64,000 nt of DNA, from NCBI RefSeq assembly GCF_010681825.2, contig NZ_CP066776.1, positions 3,432,489 through 3,496,488 on the forward strand. Reading direction: 5' to 3'. Below, in pieces: positions 57,425-64,000 of the stretch. This DNA comes from Sulfuriroseicoccus oceanibius. Its GTDB lineage: Bacteria; Verrucomicrobiota; Verrucomicrobiia; Verrucomicrobiales; SLCJ01. The notes beneath the pieces were generated by a model. It had not been told where the DNA came from. It did not search any database and was given only the letters and a program-made list of their open reading frames with translations. Numbering within the stretch: position 1 is the first letter of the stretch; every line of letters starts with the position of its first letter. The translations under genes were made by a program, and so were the position numbers.

Positions 57425-59344
57425 ATGAGCCAGATCACAGACACCCTCAAACAGCGCTTCGGTCATGATCAGTTCCGCGACGGCCAGCGGGAAATCGTCG
57501 AAGGCCTGGTCGCCGGCAGATCGATGCTCGCGGTTTTCCCGACCGGAGGCGGCAAATCCCTCTGCTACCAGCTCCCCGCATTGTTGCTGGACGGCGTGAC
57601 CTTGGTGATCTCTCCGCTGATTGCGCTGATGAAAGACCAAGTCGATGCGCTGCGCAGCCGAGGCATTCATGCCGCTCGGCTAGACTCCTCACTCACGCAC
57701 GACGAGTACGGCGAGGTAATGCGCGACTTGGCCAATGGGTCACTGAAACTTCTCTACGTTGCGCCAGAACGTCTGGCCAACGAGGGATTCCGGCAAAAGC
57801 TCGCCTCACTCAAGATCGCCATGGTCGCCATCGATGAGGCGCACTGCATCTCAGAGTGGGGGCACAACTTCCGCCCCGACTACCTCAAGCTGGCAAAGCT
57901 CTGCCACACCCTGCGAGTGCCCCGCGTTCTGGCGCTGACCGCTACCGCCACCCCCGCGGTCGCCAATGACATCCGCGCCGCATTCGACATCGCTCCCGAC
58001 GACCACATCCAGCTCTCGTTCCACCGCCACAACCTCGACCTACGGGTGACCCCACTCACCGATTCGGAACGCCCTCCTTATCTCCTCGAGCGGCTCAAGC
58101 ACACCGATGGCGCAGTCATCGTCTACGTCACACTGCAGCACACCGCCGAGCGCATCGCCACCTACCTGAACCGCAACGGAGTCCCGGCACAAGCCTACCA
58201 CGCCGGCCTCCCCGCCGAGCAACGCGCCGCAGCCCAGGATGGGTTCATGACCGGCAACATCCGCATCATCGTCGCGACCATCGCGTTCGGCATGGGGATC
58301 GACAAGGCAGACATCCGCACGGTGATCCATTACAACCTGCCAAAGTCTCTGGAAAACTACTCGCAGGAGATCGGGCGCGCCGGCCGCGACGGCAAGGATT
58401 CGGTGTGTGAGCTCCTCGCCTGTCGCGACGACCTCACCACACTCGAAAACTTCACCTACGGCGACACCCCGGAACCCGGAGCCACCCAGGGACTGATCGA
58501 CCGTGTCCTGCGCCTCGGTGATGAGTTCGACATCTCAACCTACGACCTCTCCTATGCCAGCGACGTCCGCCTTTTGGTCGTCTCCACTTTACTCACCTAC
58601 CTGGAAATGGACGAGTGGATCGAGGCGACTCGCCCATTTTACTCGGTCTACCAAGTGAAAATCGCACGGGACTTCGATTCGATCGTCGCCGGCTACGACG
58701 ACCGCCGCAAAGCATTCTTGCGCAAGATCTTCGACGCCGCAGAACACAAACGCTCGTGGATTCATTTTCACATCGATGACGTGGCCCAAGCCACCGGAGA
58801 ACCCCGCGACCGCATCGTCGCCGCACTCACCTACCTCGAGGAAGCCGGCGACATCGCACTACGCCTCACCGGCGTCCGCCAGGGCTACCGCCTGATACGC
58901 AAGCCAGACAACCTGCGCGACGTCGGACGCCGCATGAACGAGCGCTTCGCCCACCGCGAACAAAGCGACCTCGACCGCATCGCCCAGGTTGTGGAACTCG
59001 CAGAGCAATCTGGCTGCATCACCAACTTCCTCACCAGTCACTTCGGCGAATCGCTGGATCAGCCATGCGGCCACTGCTGCCGCTGCAGGGGAACCTCAGC
59101 CACACCATTGCCCGGAGCCAACCCAGAGCCAGCCACCATCGAGGAGCGCCAGCAAATCGACCAGCTAATCCGCCAAAACCACGCAGCCCTGCGCACCCCG
59201 CGCCAACTCGCCCGCTTCCTCACCGGCCTCAGCAGCCCTGCCACCACCCGCGCCCGCCTCACCAGAGACGACACCTTCGCCCTCCTCGAGCGCCTCCCAT
59301 TCTCCGACACACTGACCGTCGCAGAATCCATGATGGGCGCCTAG
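57425..59344 (+). CDS. recQ: ATP-dependent DNA helicase RecQ
   Basis: 639 residues from the ATG at 57425; a longer frame reaching back to 57068 is the trmO shadow. Helicase motifs: FGHDQFRDGQREIV (motif 0), FPTGGGKSLCYQLP (I), AIDEAHCISEWGHNFRPDY (DEAH plus aromatic loop), ALTATATP (III) and QEIGRAGRDG (VI). The zinc-binding cysteines appear late, in CGHCCRCRG near residue 550, partnered with earlier cysteines such as that in AEQSGCITNFL; the RQC winged part is reduced. No HRDC domain is evident. It unwinds 3'-tailed DNA in recombination and fork repair. Confidence 0.95.
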   Translation: MSQITDTLKQRFGHDQFRDGQREIVEGLVAGRSMLAVFPTGGGKSLCYQLPALLLDGVTLVISPLIALMKDQVDALRSRGIHAARLDSSLTHDEYGEVMRDLANGSLKLLYVAPERLANEGFRQKLASLKIAMVAIDEAHCISEWGHNFRPDYLKLAKLCHTLRVPRVLALTATATPAVANDIRAAFDIAPDDHIQLSFHRHNLDLRVTPLTDSERPPYLLERLKHTDGAVIVYVTLQHTAERIATYLNRNGVPAQAYHAGLPAEQRAAAQDGFMTGNIRIIVATIAFGMGIDKADIRTVIHYNLPKSLENYSQEIGRAGRDGKDSVCELLACRDDLTTLENFTYGDTPEPGATQGLIDRVLRLGDEFDISTYDLSYASDVRLLVVSTLLTYLEMDEWIEATRPFYSVYQVKIARDFDSIVAGYDDRRKAFLRKIFDAAEHKRSWIHFHIDDVAQATGEPRDRIVAALTYLEEAGDIALRLTGVRQGYRLIRKPDNLRDVGRRMNERFAHREQSDLDRIAQVVELAEQSGCITNFLTSHFGESLDQPCGHCCRCRGTSATPLPGANPEPATIEERQQIDQLIRQNHAALRTPRQLARFLTGLSSPATTRARLTRDDTFALLERLPFSDTLTVAESMMGA

Positions 59345-59365
59345 CCCAGCGCCCGCCCATTTGTG

Positions 59366-59446
59366 CCGCCCCTACAGGGCTCATCACAAATACACCCTTC
59401 CATCCCACGGCGTTGCCGTGGGCTACGTTAGTCCGCACCTCCGGTG
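59366..59446 (-). repeat. REP-like repeat copy D
   Basis: Reverse orientation. Carries CCCACGGCGTTGCCGTGGG (stem) and CGCACCTCCGGTGC (palindrome). It faces copy E in the arrangement seen for copies A/B and G/H. Confidence 0.85.
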
Positions 59447-59637
59447 CTTCGGCCACCTTCCACATCGCAAACCCGCACCGAGGGCACGTGTCTTCGCCCG
59501 CGTGCCGCGCCGGAGAAGCACACGAACCCAGCCCACGGCAACGCCAAGGATCCACGCCAAGCCAAAAAACGCGCAACCCGGACGGCGTAATTCCCGCCTC
59601 TCACTCGTCCACATTCCCAATTCCGCGCCAACAGCCC

Positions 59638-59720
59638 GCGCCGGAGGCGCACACCAACATAGCCCATGGCAGTGCCATGGGGGCCCGTGCCCGATAGAGA
59701 CGCGCCCTGCAAGGGCGGCA
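59638..59720 (+). repeat. REP-like repeat copy E
   Basis: GCGCCGGAGGCGC palindrome, CCCATGGCAGTGCCATGGG stem-loop and GCCCTGCAAGGGCGGCA end. Confidence 0.85.
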
Positions 59721-59887
59721 CAATCCGTACCCACACTGATCCGCGCTTCATTTATCGCCCCGAGGCACACACCAACTCAAACCGAAGCAACGCCGAGCCC
59801 CCCACTAACGTTAAATACGAGCGCTACAACGACAGCATCTTCCCCGCCCATCACTCATCCTCATTCCACATGTCGCGCCACCAGCCC

Positions 59888-59971
59888 GCGCCGGAGGCGC
59901 ACACCAACGTAGCCCACGGCAACGCCGTGGGACCCAGCACCACGACAATGACGAGCCCTGCAAGGGCGGCA
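59888..59971 (+). repeat. REP-like repeat copy F (RAYT-proximal, upstream)
   Basis: 84 bases, differing from copy H at only about a dozen positions. It ends in GAGCCCTGCAAGGGCGGCAT, 47 bases before the RAYT start codon. Its 3' end faces the gene. Confidence 0.88.
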
Positions 59972-60018
59972 TAACCAACCACTCAAATAACAGACCAAGC
60001 CCACCCGTTCCATTTTCC

Positions 60019-60471
60019 ATGGGACACTCACTCGCCAACATCTACATCCACCTCATTTTCTCCACAAAAGACCGCAGACCTTGGCTCGATGATACATTCC
60101 GTCCGAATCTCCACGCCTATATGGCGTCGGTTCTGAACCTAAAGGACTGCCACCTCATACTGATCAATTCGATTGAAGACCACGTACACATCCTCTTCCG
60201 ACTGTCTCGCACCACTTCGCTCGCCGACGCCGTCGAGGATGTAAAGAAGTCGTCCTCTCAATGGATCAAACGCCAATCACCAGAGCACTCGAAGTTCGCG
60301 TGGCAACCAGGGTACGGCGCATTTTCGGTGAGCGAGTCCAACATGCTCGCGGTGAAAGCCTATATCCAAAACCAACGGGAACATCACCGGACCAAATCGT
60401 TCGAAGAAGAATTCTGCGCATTCCTCAAGAAGAACCACATCGATTATGACCCGAAATACCTGTGGTCGTAA
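60019..60471 (+). CDS. REP-associated tyrosine transposase (RAYT, TnpA-REP)
   Basis: 150 residues of the Y1/HUH transposase fold. The HUH motif is HVHILFRL near residue 55, and the single catalytic tyrosine is in VKAYIQNQREHH near residue 113, followed by the RAYT-typical tail SFEEEFCAFLKKNHIDYDP and KYLWS. RAYTs cut and rejoin single-stranded DNA at REP hairpins. No TnpB partner or IS200 insertion ends are seen. The gene is bracketed by REP-like copies F (upstream) and G (downstream, opposite orientation). The frame is intact. Confidence 0.93.
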   Translation: MGHSLANIYIHLIFSTKDRRPWLDDTFRPNLHAYMASVLNLKDCHLILINSIEDHVHILFRLSRTTSLADAVEDVKKSSSQWIKRQSPEHSKFAWQPGYGAFSVSESNMLAVKAYIQNQREHHRTKSFEEEFCAFLKKNHIDYDPKYLWS

Positions 60472-60482
60472 CGCACATTATA

Positions 60483-60563
60483 CCGCCCCGCTGGGGCTCA
60501 TGACCGCCCTCCCCATACACCCACGGCTCCGCCGTGGGCTACGATAGTCCGCACCTCCGGTGC
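60483..60563 (-). repeat. REP-like repeat copy G (RAYT-proximal, downstream)
   Basis: Reverse copy starting 11 bases after the RAYT stop codon. Stem CCCACGGCTCCGCCGTGGG and palindrome GCACCTCCGGTGC; the end facing the gene reads TATAATG on the minus strand, like the TAACC end of copy F. Copies F and G thus form an inverted pair around the gene. Confidence 0.88.
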
Positions 60564-60797
60564 TATGGCGCCATCACTCACCCGCTCGCCAACTCGTGCC
60601 GAAGGCACGCGTCAGCACAAACCCAGGCAACCAAATACCAACCCTTCATGTGGGGAAGAATCCAGATCCTCAGGCAGCAACGCCGCCGTCACCGAAGGCG
60701 TCTATCACGCATCCGCTCTCCACGTTACGCGCTAGACGCGCACAACACGGACGGCATGACTTCCGCCCACCGCACTCCACATTCCTCGCCCCAACCC

Positions 60798-60881
60798 GCG
60801 CCGGAGGCGCACTCCAACGCAGCCCACGGCAACGCCGTGGGATCCGACGCGTCAACAATGACGAGCCCTGCAAGGGCGGCA
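60798..60881 (+). repeat. REP-like repeat copy H
   Basis: 84 bases with the same three elements as copy F (GCGCCGGAGGCGC, CCCACGGCAACGCCGTGGG, GAGCCCTGCAAGGGCGGCA). Confidence 0.88.
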
Positions 60882-60963
60882 TAATCCCTCTTCGCCTCAC
60901 TAGCAAATTCCCACGTCTCGCGGTCGACAACCGGCGGATGGCTCCTTATCGTCGTCGCCAACC

Positions 60964-63018
60964 ATGACCAGCGCCTCCGCTCTCTCCACGCTTGCCACCT
61001 CAGCCATCAACGGCCTTCATTTCACCTGGATCGACTGGTTCGTCGTCTTCGGCTACCTCGCATTGACCACATGGGTGGGCCATGTCATGCGCGGCAAGCA
61101 GGCTACCATCCGCGACTTCTTCCTCGCCGGCCGCACTCTGCCATGGCAGGCCGTTTCCGGGTCCATCATCGCCACTGAGATCAGTGGCGTCACATTCATC
61201 GGGGTGCCCGGCATGATCTATGCCCTCAACGGCAACTGGACCTACCTCCAATGGGCCATCGGATCGATCATCGCCCGCTGTCTGGTCGGCATGTTCTTCG
61301 TGAAATTCTACTACGAGAAGGAGATCTACAGCCCCTACGACTTCATGGCCAACCGCCTCGGTGCGGGACTCAAGCGCCTCGCCACCGGCCTCTTCTTCCT
61401 CGGCAGCATCCTCGGCCAAAGTGTGCGGGTACTCGTCGCCGCGCTTGCACTGGACGCCGTCACCCCGATGAGCTTCACCACGTGCATCTGGATCATCGGC
61501 GCATTTGCCATCGTCTGGACGTTGATGGGCGGAATGCAAACCGTCATCTGGACCGATGTCATGCAGTTCTTCCTCTTTGTGATCGGGGGGGTACTCGCGC
61601 TCGTCTGGATGATCCACGCGATCCCCGGAGGCTGGGCGGGCATCGTCGATGCCGGCAAGGCCGTGCCTGAAGCCGGAGCCAACGGCAAGTTCACGCTGTT
61701 CAGCTTCGTCACCGACCCGAAGGTCGAATTTACGCTGTGGGTCGCGCTGATCGCAGTGCCGTTCCAAAACATGTTTGCCTTTGGTGTCGACCAGCTTTCG
61801 GCCCAGCGCATGTTCTGCTGCCGTGGCGAGCACGACGCCCGCAAAGCCATCATCTGGAGCTCATTCGGCCAGCTCATCACGGTGCTGATGATGACTGTTG
61901 GAGTTTCCCTCTTCGTCTTCTACCAGACCACTGGCAGCACCTCCATCGAGGCCTGGAAGTTCGCCCAGTCCGGTGACTACGTGTTCCCCGTCTGGATCAC
62001 CTCCGAGCTACCAATCGGCGTACGAGGACTGATTCTTGCCGGCATTTTCGCCGCGGCCATCTCCAGTCTCGACAGTATCCTCGCCGCCCTCTCACAAACC
62101 ACCCTATCCCTCTTCGTCGACACCACAGACGAGCACGTCAGCGACGGCGACCACCACCATCTCCTGCGCTGGTCGCGGATCCTGGTCGTCACCTGGGGGC
62201 TTGGGCTTTCAGCTTTCGCCATCGTTCTCGATCAACTGCGAGGCAACGTCAACATGGTCCAACTCGCATTTGGAATGATCGCCTACACCACAGGCCCAAT
62301 GCTCGGGCTATTCTTCGCCTCGCTTCTGGCCAAAACCCGACGCGTTTCGATGATCGGCCTCACCATCGGAGTCATCGCATCGGTGGCTATCGTCGCCTGC
62401 TTCCGCATGGAGGTCTGGACCATCGCCCAGAAAACGGGCCACATGAGCGCAAAGGACGTCGCGGGCCTGCCCACCATGACCGAGAAAAAGACCGCCTCCC
62501 CACTGGTCCAGCTCGATGCCTCGTTCAACGGTGAAGCACTCTACGGCTACCACGTCACCGCGGAGCTCCCCTCCGGAGAGCTCACAGTCGACTCTATCGA
62601 ACCCATCGGCAGCGAAGACGCCAAACATCAAATCGCAAAACTCACCGCGCCTGACACCCTGCTCTCGATCGAAGTCATCGACAAAGCCAAAGCCCTCGAA
62701 TCACTCCCCCTAGTCACCGAGGATGCCCCGCTCTGGATTAAGGGTGTGATCAGCCGCACCACCGACGGCACTCCACGCCTGCTCGTCAAAGGCGCTGCCA
62801 ACATCGCGCCTGCCACGCCGGACGCCGCCATCACATCGGACCCCGAGGAACTACGCCAACTGCTGCCCCACCTCGACGGACAACACCGCGCCATCGTCAC
62901 CACCGGACCAACTCCAAAAATCGGCTTCGCCTGGTTCTACCCGCTCACCACACTGCTCACTCTCGGCTGCGGATTACTGATCCCCGGAGGGCACTCAAAA
63001 ATGCGCGAATCCGCATAA
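60964..63018 (+). CDS. Sodium:solute symporter (SSS family) with soluble insert
   Basis: 684 residues. About a dozen membrane helices of the SSS fold are visible, with FFLAGRTLPWQAVSGSIIAT near the start (the RxxW..sG...at pattern) and GIFAAAISSLDSILAALSQT in the sodium-site helix. Between residues about 490 and 650 is a soluble part (ASFNGEALYGYHVTAELPSG and onward, beta-rich) before the last hydrophobic segment YPLTTLLTLGCGLLIPGG. The substrate is unknown. It lies next to the RAYT cluster. Confidence 0.88.
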   Translation: MTSASALSTLATSAINGLHFTWIDWFVVFGYLALTTWVGHVMRGKQATIRDFFLAGRTLPWQAVSGSIIATEISGVTFIGVPGMIYALNGNWTYLQWAIGSIIARCLVGMFFVKFYYEKEIYSPYDFMANRLGAGLKRLATGLFFLGSILGQSVRVLVAALALDAVTPMSFTTCIWIIGAFAIVWTLMGGMQTVIWTDVMQFFLFVIGGVLALVWMIHAIPGGWAGIVDAGKAVPEAGANGKFTLFSFVTDPKVEFTLWVALIAVPFQNMFAFGVDQLSAQRMFCCRGEHDARKAIIWSSFGQLITVLMMTVGVSLFVFYQTTGSTSIEAWKFAQSGDYVFPVWITSELPIGVRGLILAGIFAAAISSLDSILAALSQTTLSLFVDTTDEHVSDGDHHHLLRWSRILVVTWGLGLSAFAIVLDQLRGNVNMVQLAFGMIAYTTGPMLGLFFASLLAKTRRVSMIGLTIGVIASVAIVACFRMEVWTIAQKTGHMSAKDVAGLPTMTEKKTASPLVQLDASFNGEALYGYHVTAELPSGELTVDSIEPIGSEDAKHQIAKLTAPDTLLSIEVIDKAKALESLPLVTEDAPLWIKGVISRTTDGTPRLLVKGAANIAPATPDAAITSDPEELRQLLPHLDGQHRAIVTTGPTPKIGFAWFYPLTTLLTLGCGLLIPGGHSKMRESA

Positions 63019-63415
63019 TCGTCCGCTTATTCTCGACCTAATAAAAAAAAGTTTTTCACACTTGCCAACAGGTCGGGAATTTCAGCAGTGCATGGATTAG
63101 GGGCTTACAGAACACTTAAGGTTGCGTTAACTCGTTAGACAACGTTCAAGCAGACTAATAAAATTAAAAAATCTTGTGGGGTTTTAATTTTTTTTTAGAT
63201 TACGCCTCACCTCCACAGGATACCTCCCGCCAACACTACGGGATCCCTAACGAGGCAATAACCCAGACCCGCCAGAGCAATCCGGACACCGGAGCGCCTA
63301 GCTTAAAGTCAACGGGTTACGCAACATAAAGCAGCTCGGACCCGAGACACTCAACATCGCCCGCAGCCGCCACTAACACTTCTCCATCAACACCTTCTGT
63401 CCCTTCTCCAACCTC
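63019..63415. promoter_or_regulatory. AT-rich region upstream of dnaA, possible origin or dnaA promoter
   Basis: 397 bases without a gene. It contains an AT-rich block (63160-63205, with TTAATTTTTTTTTAGATTA) and a TTTTTCACA near 63050 that matches a DnaA box at 7 of 9 positions. No clear cluster of TTATCCACA boxes can be seen. It likely holds the dnaA promoter; an origin role is only possible. Confidence 0.35.
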
Positions 63416-64000
63416 ATGGTCGACAACCTCGATGCTCTATGGTCCAAAACTTCCAATCACCTCTCCAACCAGCTTGGAGCGGACGCATTTGACCGCTGGT
63501 TTTCCGCAGCGCGGCTGATGCACCACAACGACGGCGAGCTCACTCTGGGCGTGCCGGACGACATGCACGAGTTCTGGATCGAGAGCAACTACCGCAACGA
63601 CTTGGAGAAGGCCATCAGCTCGGTCTCCGGTGCCGAGTACTCCGTCCGCCTCCGCGTATGCGATGGGCTGACAGATTACACCCCGGCCCCAAGCGACGAG
63701 GCCTCACTTCCATCGTTTGACGAAATGGTTCCCGCCGGCGAAGAATCCGGCGCCGTTTCGTTCGACGAGCCAGCACAGAACGACGAAGAACCTGCCGCTG
63801 AACCCTTCGGCCTTTTCGAGCCGGCTTCGTCCAATGCATCGACCGACACCGCAGTCGCACTCGAGGACAAACCGACCACCCTCACCAGTGACGAGCCATT
63901 CTCCCCGGCTGCGAGCGAAGAGACGCCTCTCCCGACCGCACCGGGATCGAAGGGCGAGGAAGTGCTCGACGCCCGCACCCGCCGCAAGATCGAAGAATGC
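63416..64000 (+). CDS. dnaA: Chromosomal replication initiator DnaA, N-terminal part (cut by window edge)
   Basis: 195 residues in frame to the window end. The N-terminal DnaA domain I is clear: ALWSKTSNHLSNQLGADAFD followed by RWFSAARLMHHNDGELTLGV and FWIESNYRNDLEKAISSV (helicase-loader interaction fold). After about residue 85 comes a long acidic Ser/Pro/Glu-rich linker (domain II), 100+ residues. The ATPase and DNA-binding domains are beyond the edge. The start ATG is at 63416. Confidence 0.9.
   Translation, partial: MVDNLDALWSKTSNHLSNQLGADAFDRWFSAARLMHHNDGELTLGVPDDMHEFWIESNYRNDLEKAISSVSGAEYSVRLRVCDGLTDYTPAPSDEASLPSFDEMVPAGEESGAVSFDEPAQNDEEPAAEPFGLFEPASSNASTDTAVALEDKPTTLTSDEPFSPAASEETPLPTAPGSKGEEVLDARTRRKIEEC

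Larger units (their letters stand above)
59345..60018. other. Repeat cluster upstream of the RAYT gene; no other gene
   Basis: 674 bases between recQ and the transposase gene. It holds three REP-like copies (59366-59446 minus, 59638-59720 plus, 59888-59971 plus) and about 70 bases of further similarity in front of the plus copies, which makes the unit about 150 bases long in those cases. Overlapping frames here are products of the repeats. Confidence 0.85.
60472..60963. other. Repeat cluster downstream of the RAYT gene; no other gene
   Basis: About 490 bases with copy G (minus) and copy H (plus) of the REP-like unit, and a shared stretch of about 70 bases in front of H that resembles the one in front of E. 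It also contains the short leader of the SSS symporter gene. Confidence 0.85.

Noticed and set aside
60019..60471. Complete IS200/IS605 insertion sequence
   Set aside because: No TnpB gene and no IS-type ends are seen, and the C-terminal tail and REP surroundings fit a RAYT better.

Overview
This window looks like chromosomal DNA of a Verrucomicrobiota bacterium, probably order Verrucomicrobiales. The best direct evidence is in the 16S rRNA gene: at 19836-19853 the plus strand carries the EUB338-III variant GCTGCCACCCGTAGGTGT, which is known to mark Verrucomicrobiales. High GC coding, an almost complete lack of Shine-Dalgarno motifs before start codons, a GH109-type Gfo/Idh/MocA protein and a pseudopilin-like C-terminal domain fit this. 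The genome is Gram-negative in character (lpxD, lipoproteins, Tat and Sec signals). The organism call is inference; the rRNA signature is seen in the sequence.

Layout. 1-4.7 kb (minus): partial thiE, then accC, accB, a RelE-like protein and alr, with a 203-bp inverted-repeat element next to alr. 4.8-8.1 kb (plus): two exported proteins and a HerA-like ATPase. 8.3-14.6 kb: a metal-efflux type permease and an Smr protein (minus), then chrA, prmA, a SprT-like protein, a DEDDy-type nuclease, a LOG-family protein and a basic HTH protein (plus). 14.8-20.5 kb (minus): a complete rRNA operon 16S-tRNAIle-tRNAAla-23S-5S with a promoter, 23S processing stem and terminator. 20.7-26.3 kb: a LysR regulator and a cell-surface group (two sulfotransferase-like genes opposite a GT4 glycosyltransferase). 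26.6-31.5 kb (plus): DEAD-box helicase, ruvC, a PAP2 phosphatase, an M14-like protein and a lipoprotein. 31.6-36.9 kb: gatA/gatC (minus), phoB-phoR (plus) and an HTH-receiver regulator (minus). 37.1-43 kb: mutL, an IscA-type carrier, two lineage-type hypothetical genes and an M20 peptidase. 43-49.6 kb: a pseudopilin-tailed lipoprotein, a small membrane protein, a repeat island, a GH109-like oxidoreductase, an AEC transporter and lpxD. 49.9-55.5 kb (minus): GT2, leuD, a TraB/GumN lipoprotein and leuC in one run, then ppk2. 55.6-59.3 kb (plus): FKBP isomerase, trmO, recQ. 59.3-60.9 kb: a RAYT transposase inside a cluster of REP-like repeats. 61-64 kb: an SSS symporter and the 5' part of dnaA.

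Most genes are housekeeping: fatty-acid synthesis, peptidoglycan precursor, translation, DNA repair, leucine synthesis, phosphate response. The more unusual material is non-coding. At least eight copies of one structured repeat of about 82 bp lie in the window, five of them clustered at the RAYT gene, which is bracketed by two copies in inverted orientation. A separate 0.74-kb island (45183-45920) has 31-bp inverted ends around three hexanucleotide arrays and another copy of that same repeat. These two, together with a MutL that seems to have lost its endonuclease motif, are the parts most worth following up. No CRISPR array, prophage or recognised defence island was seen.
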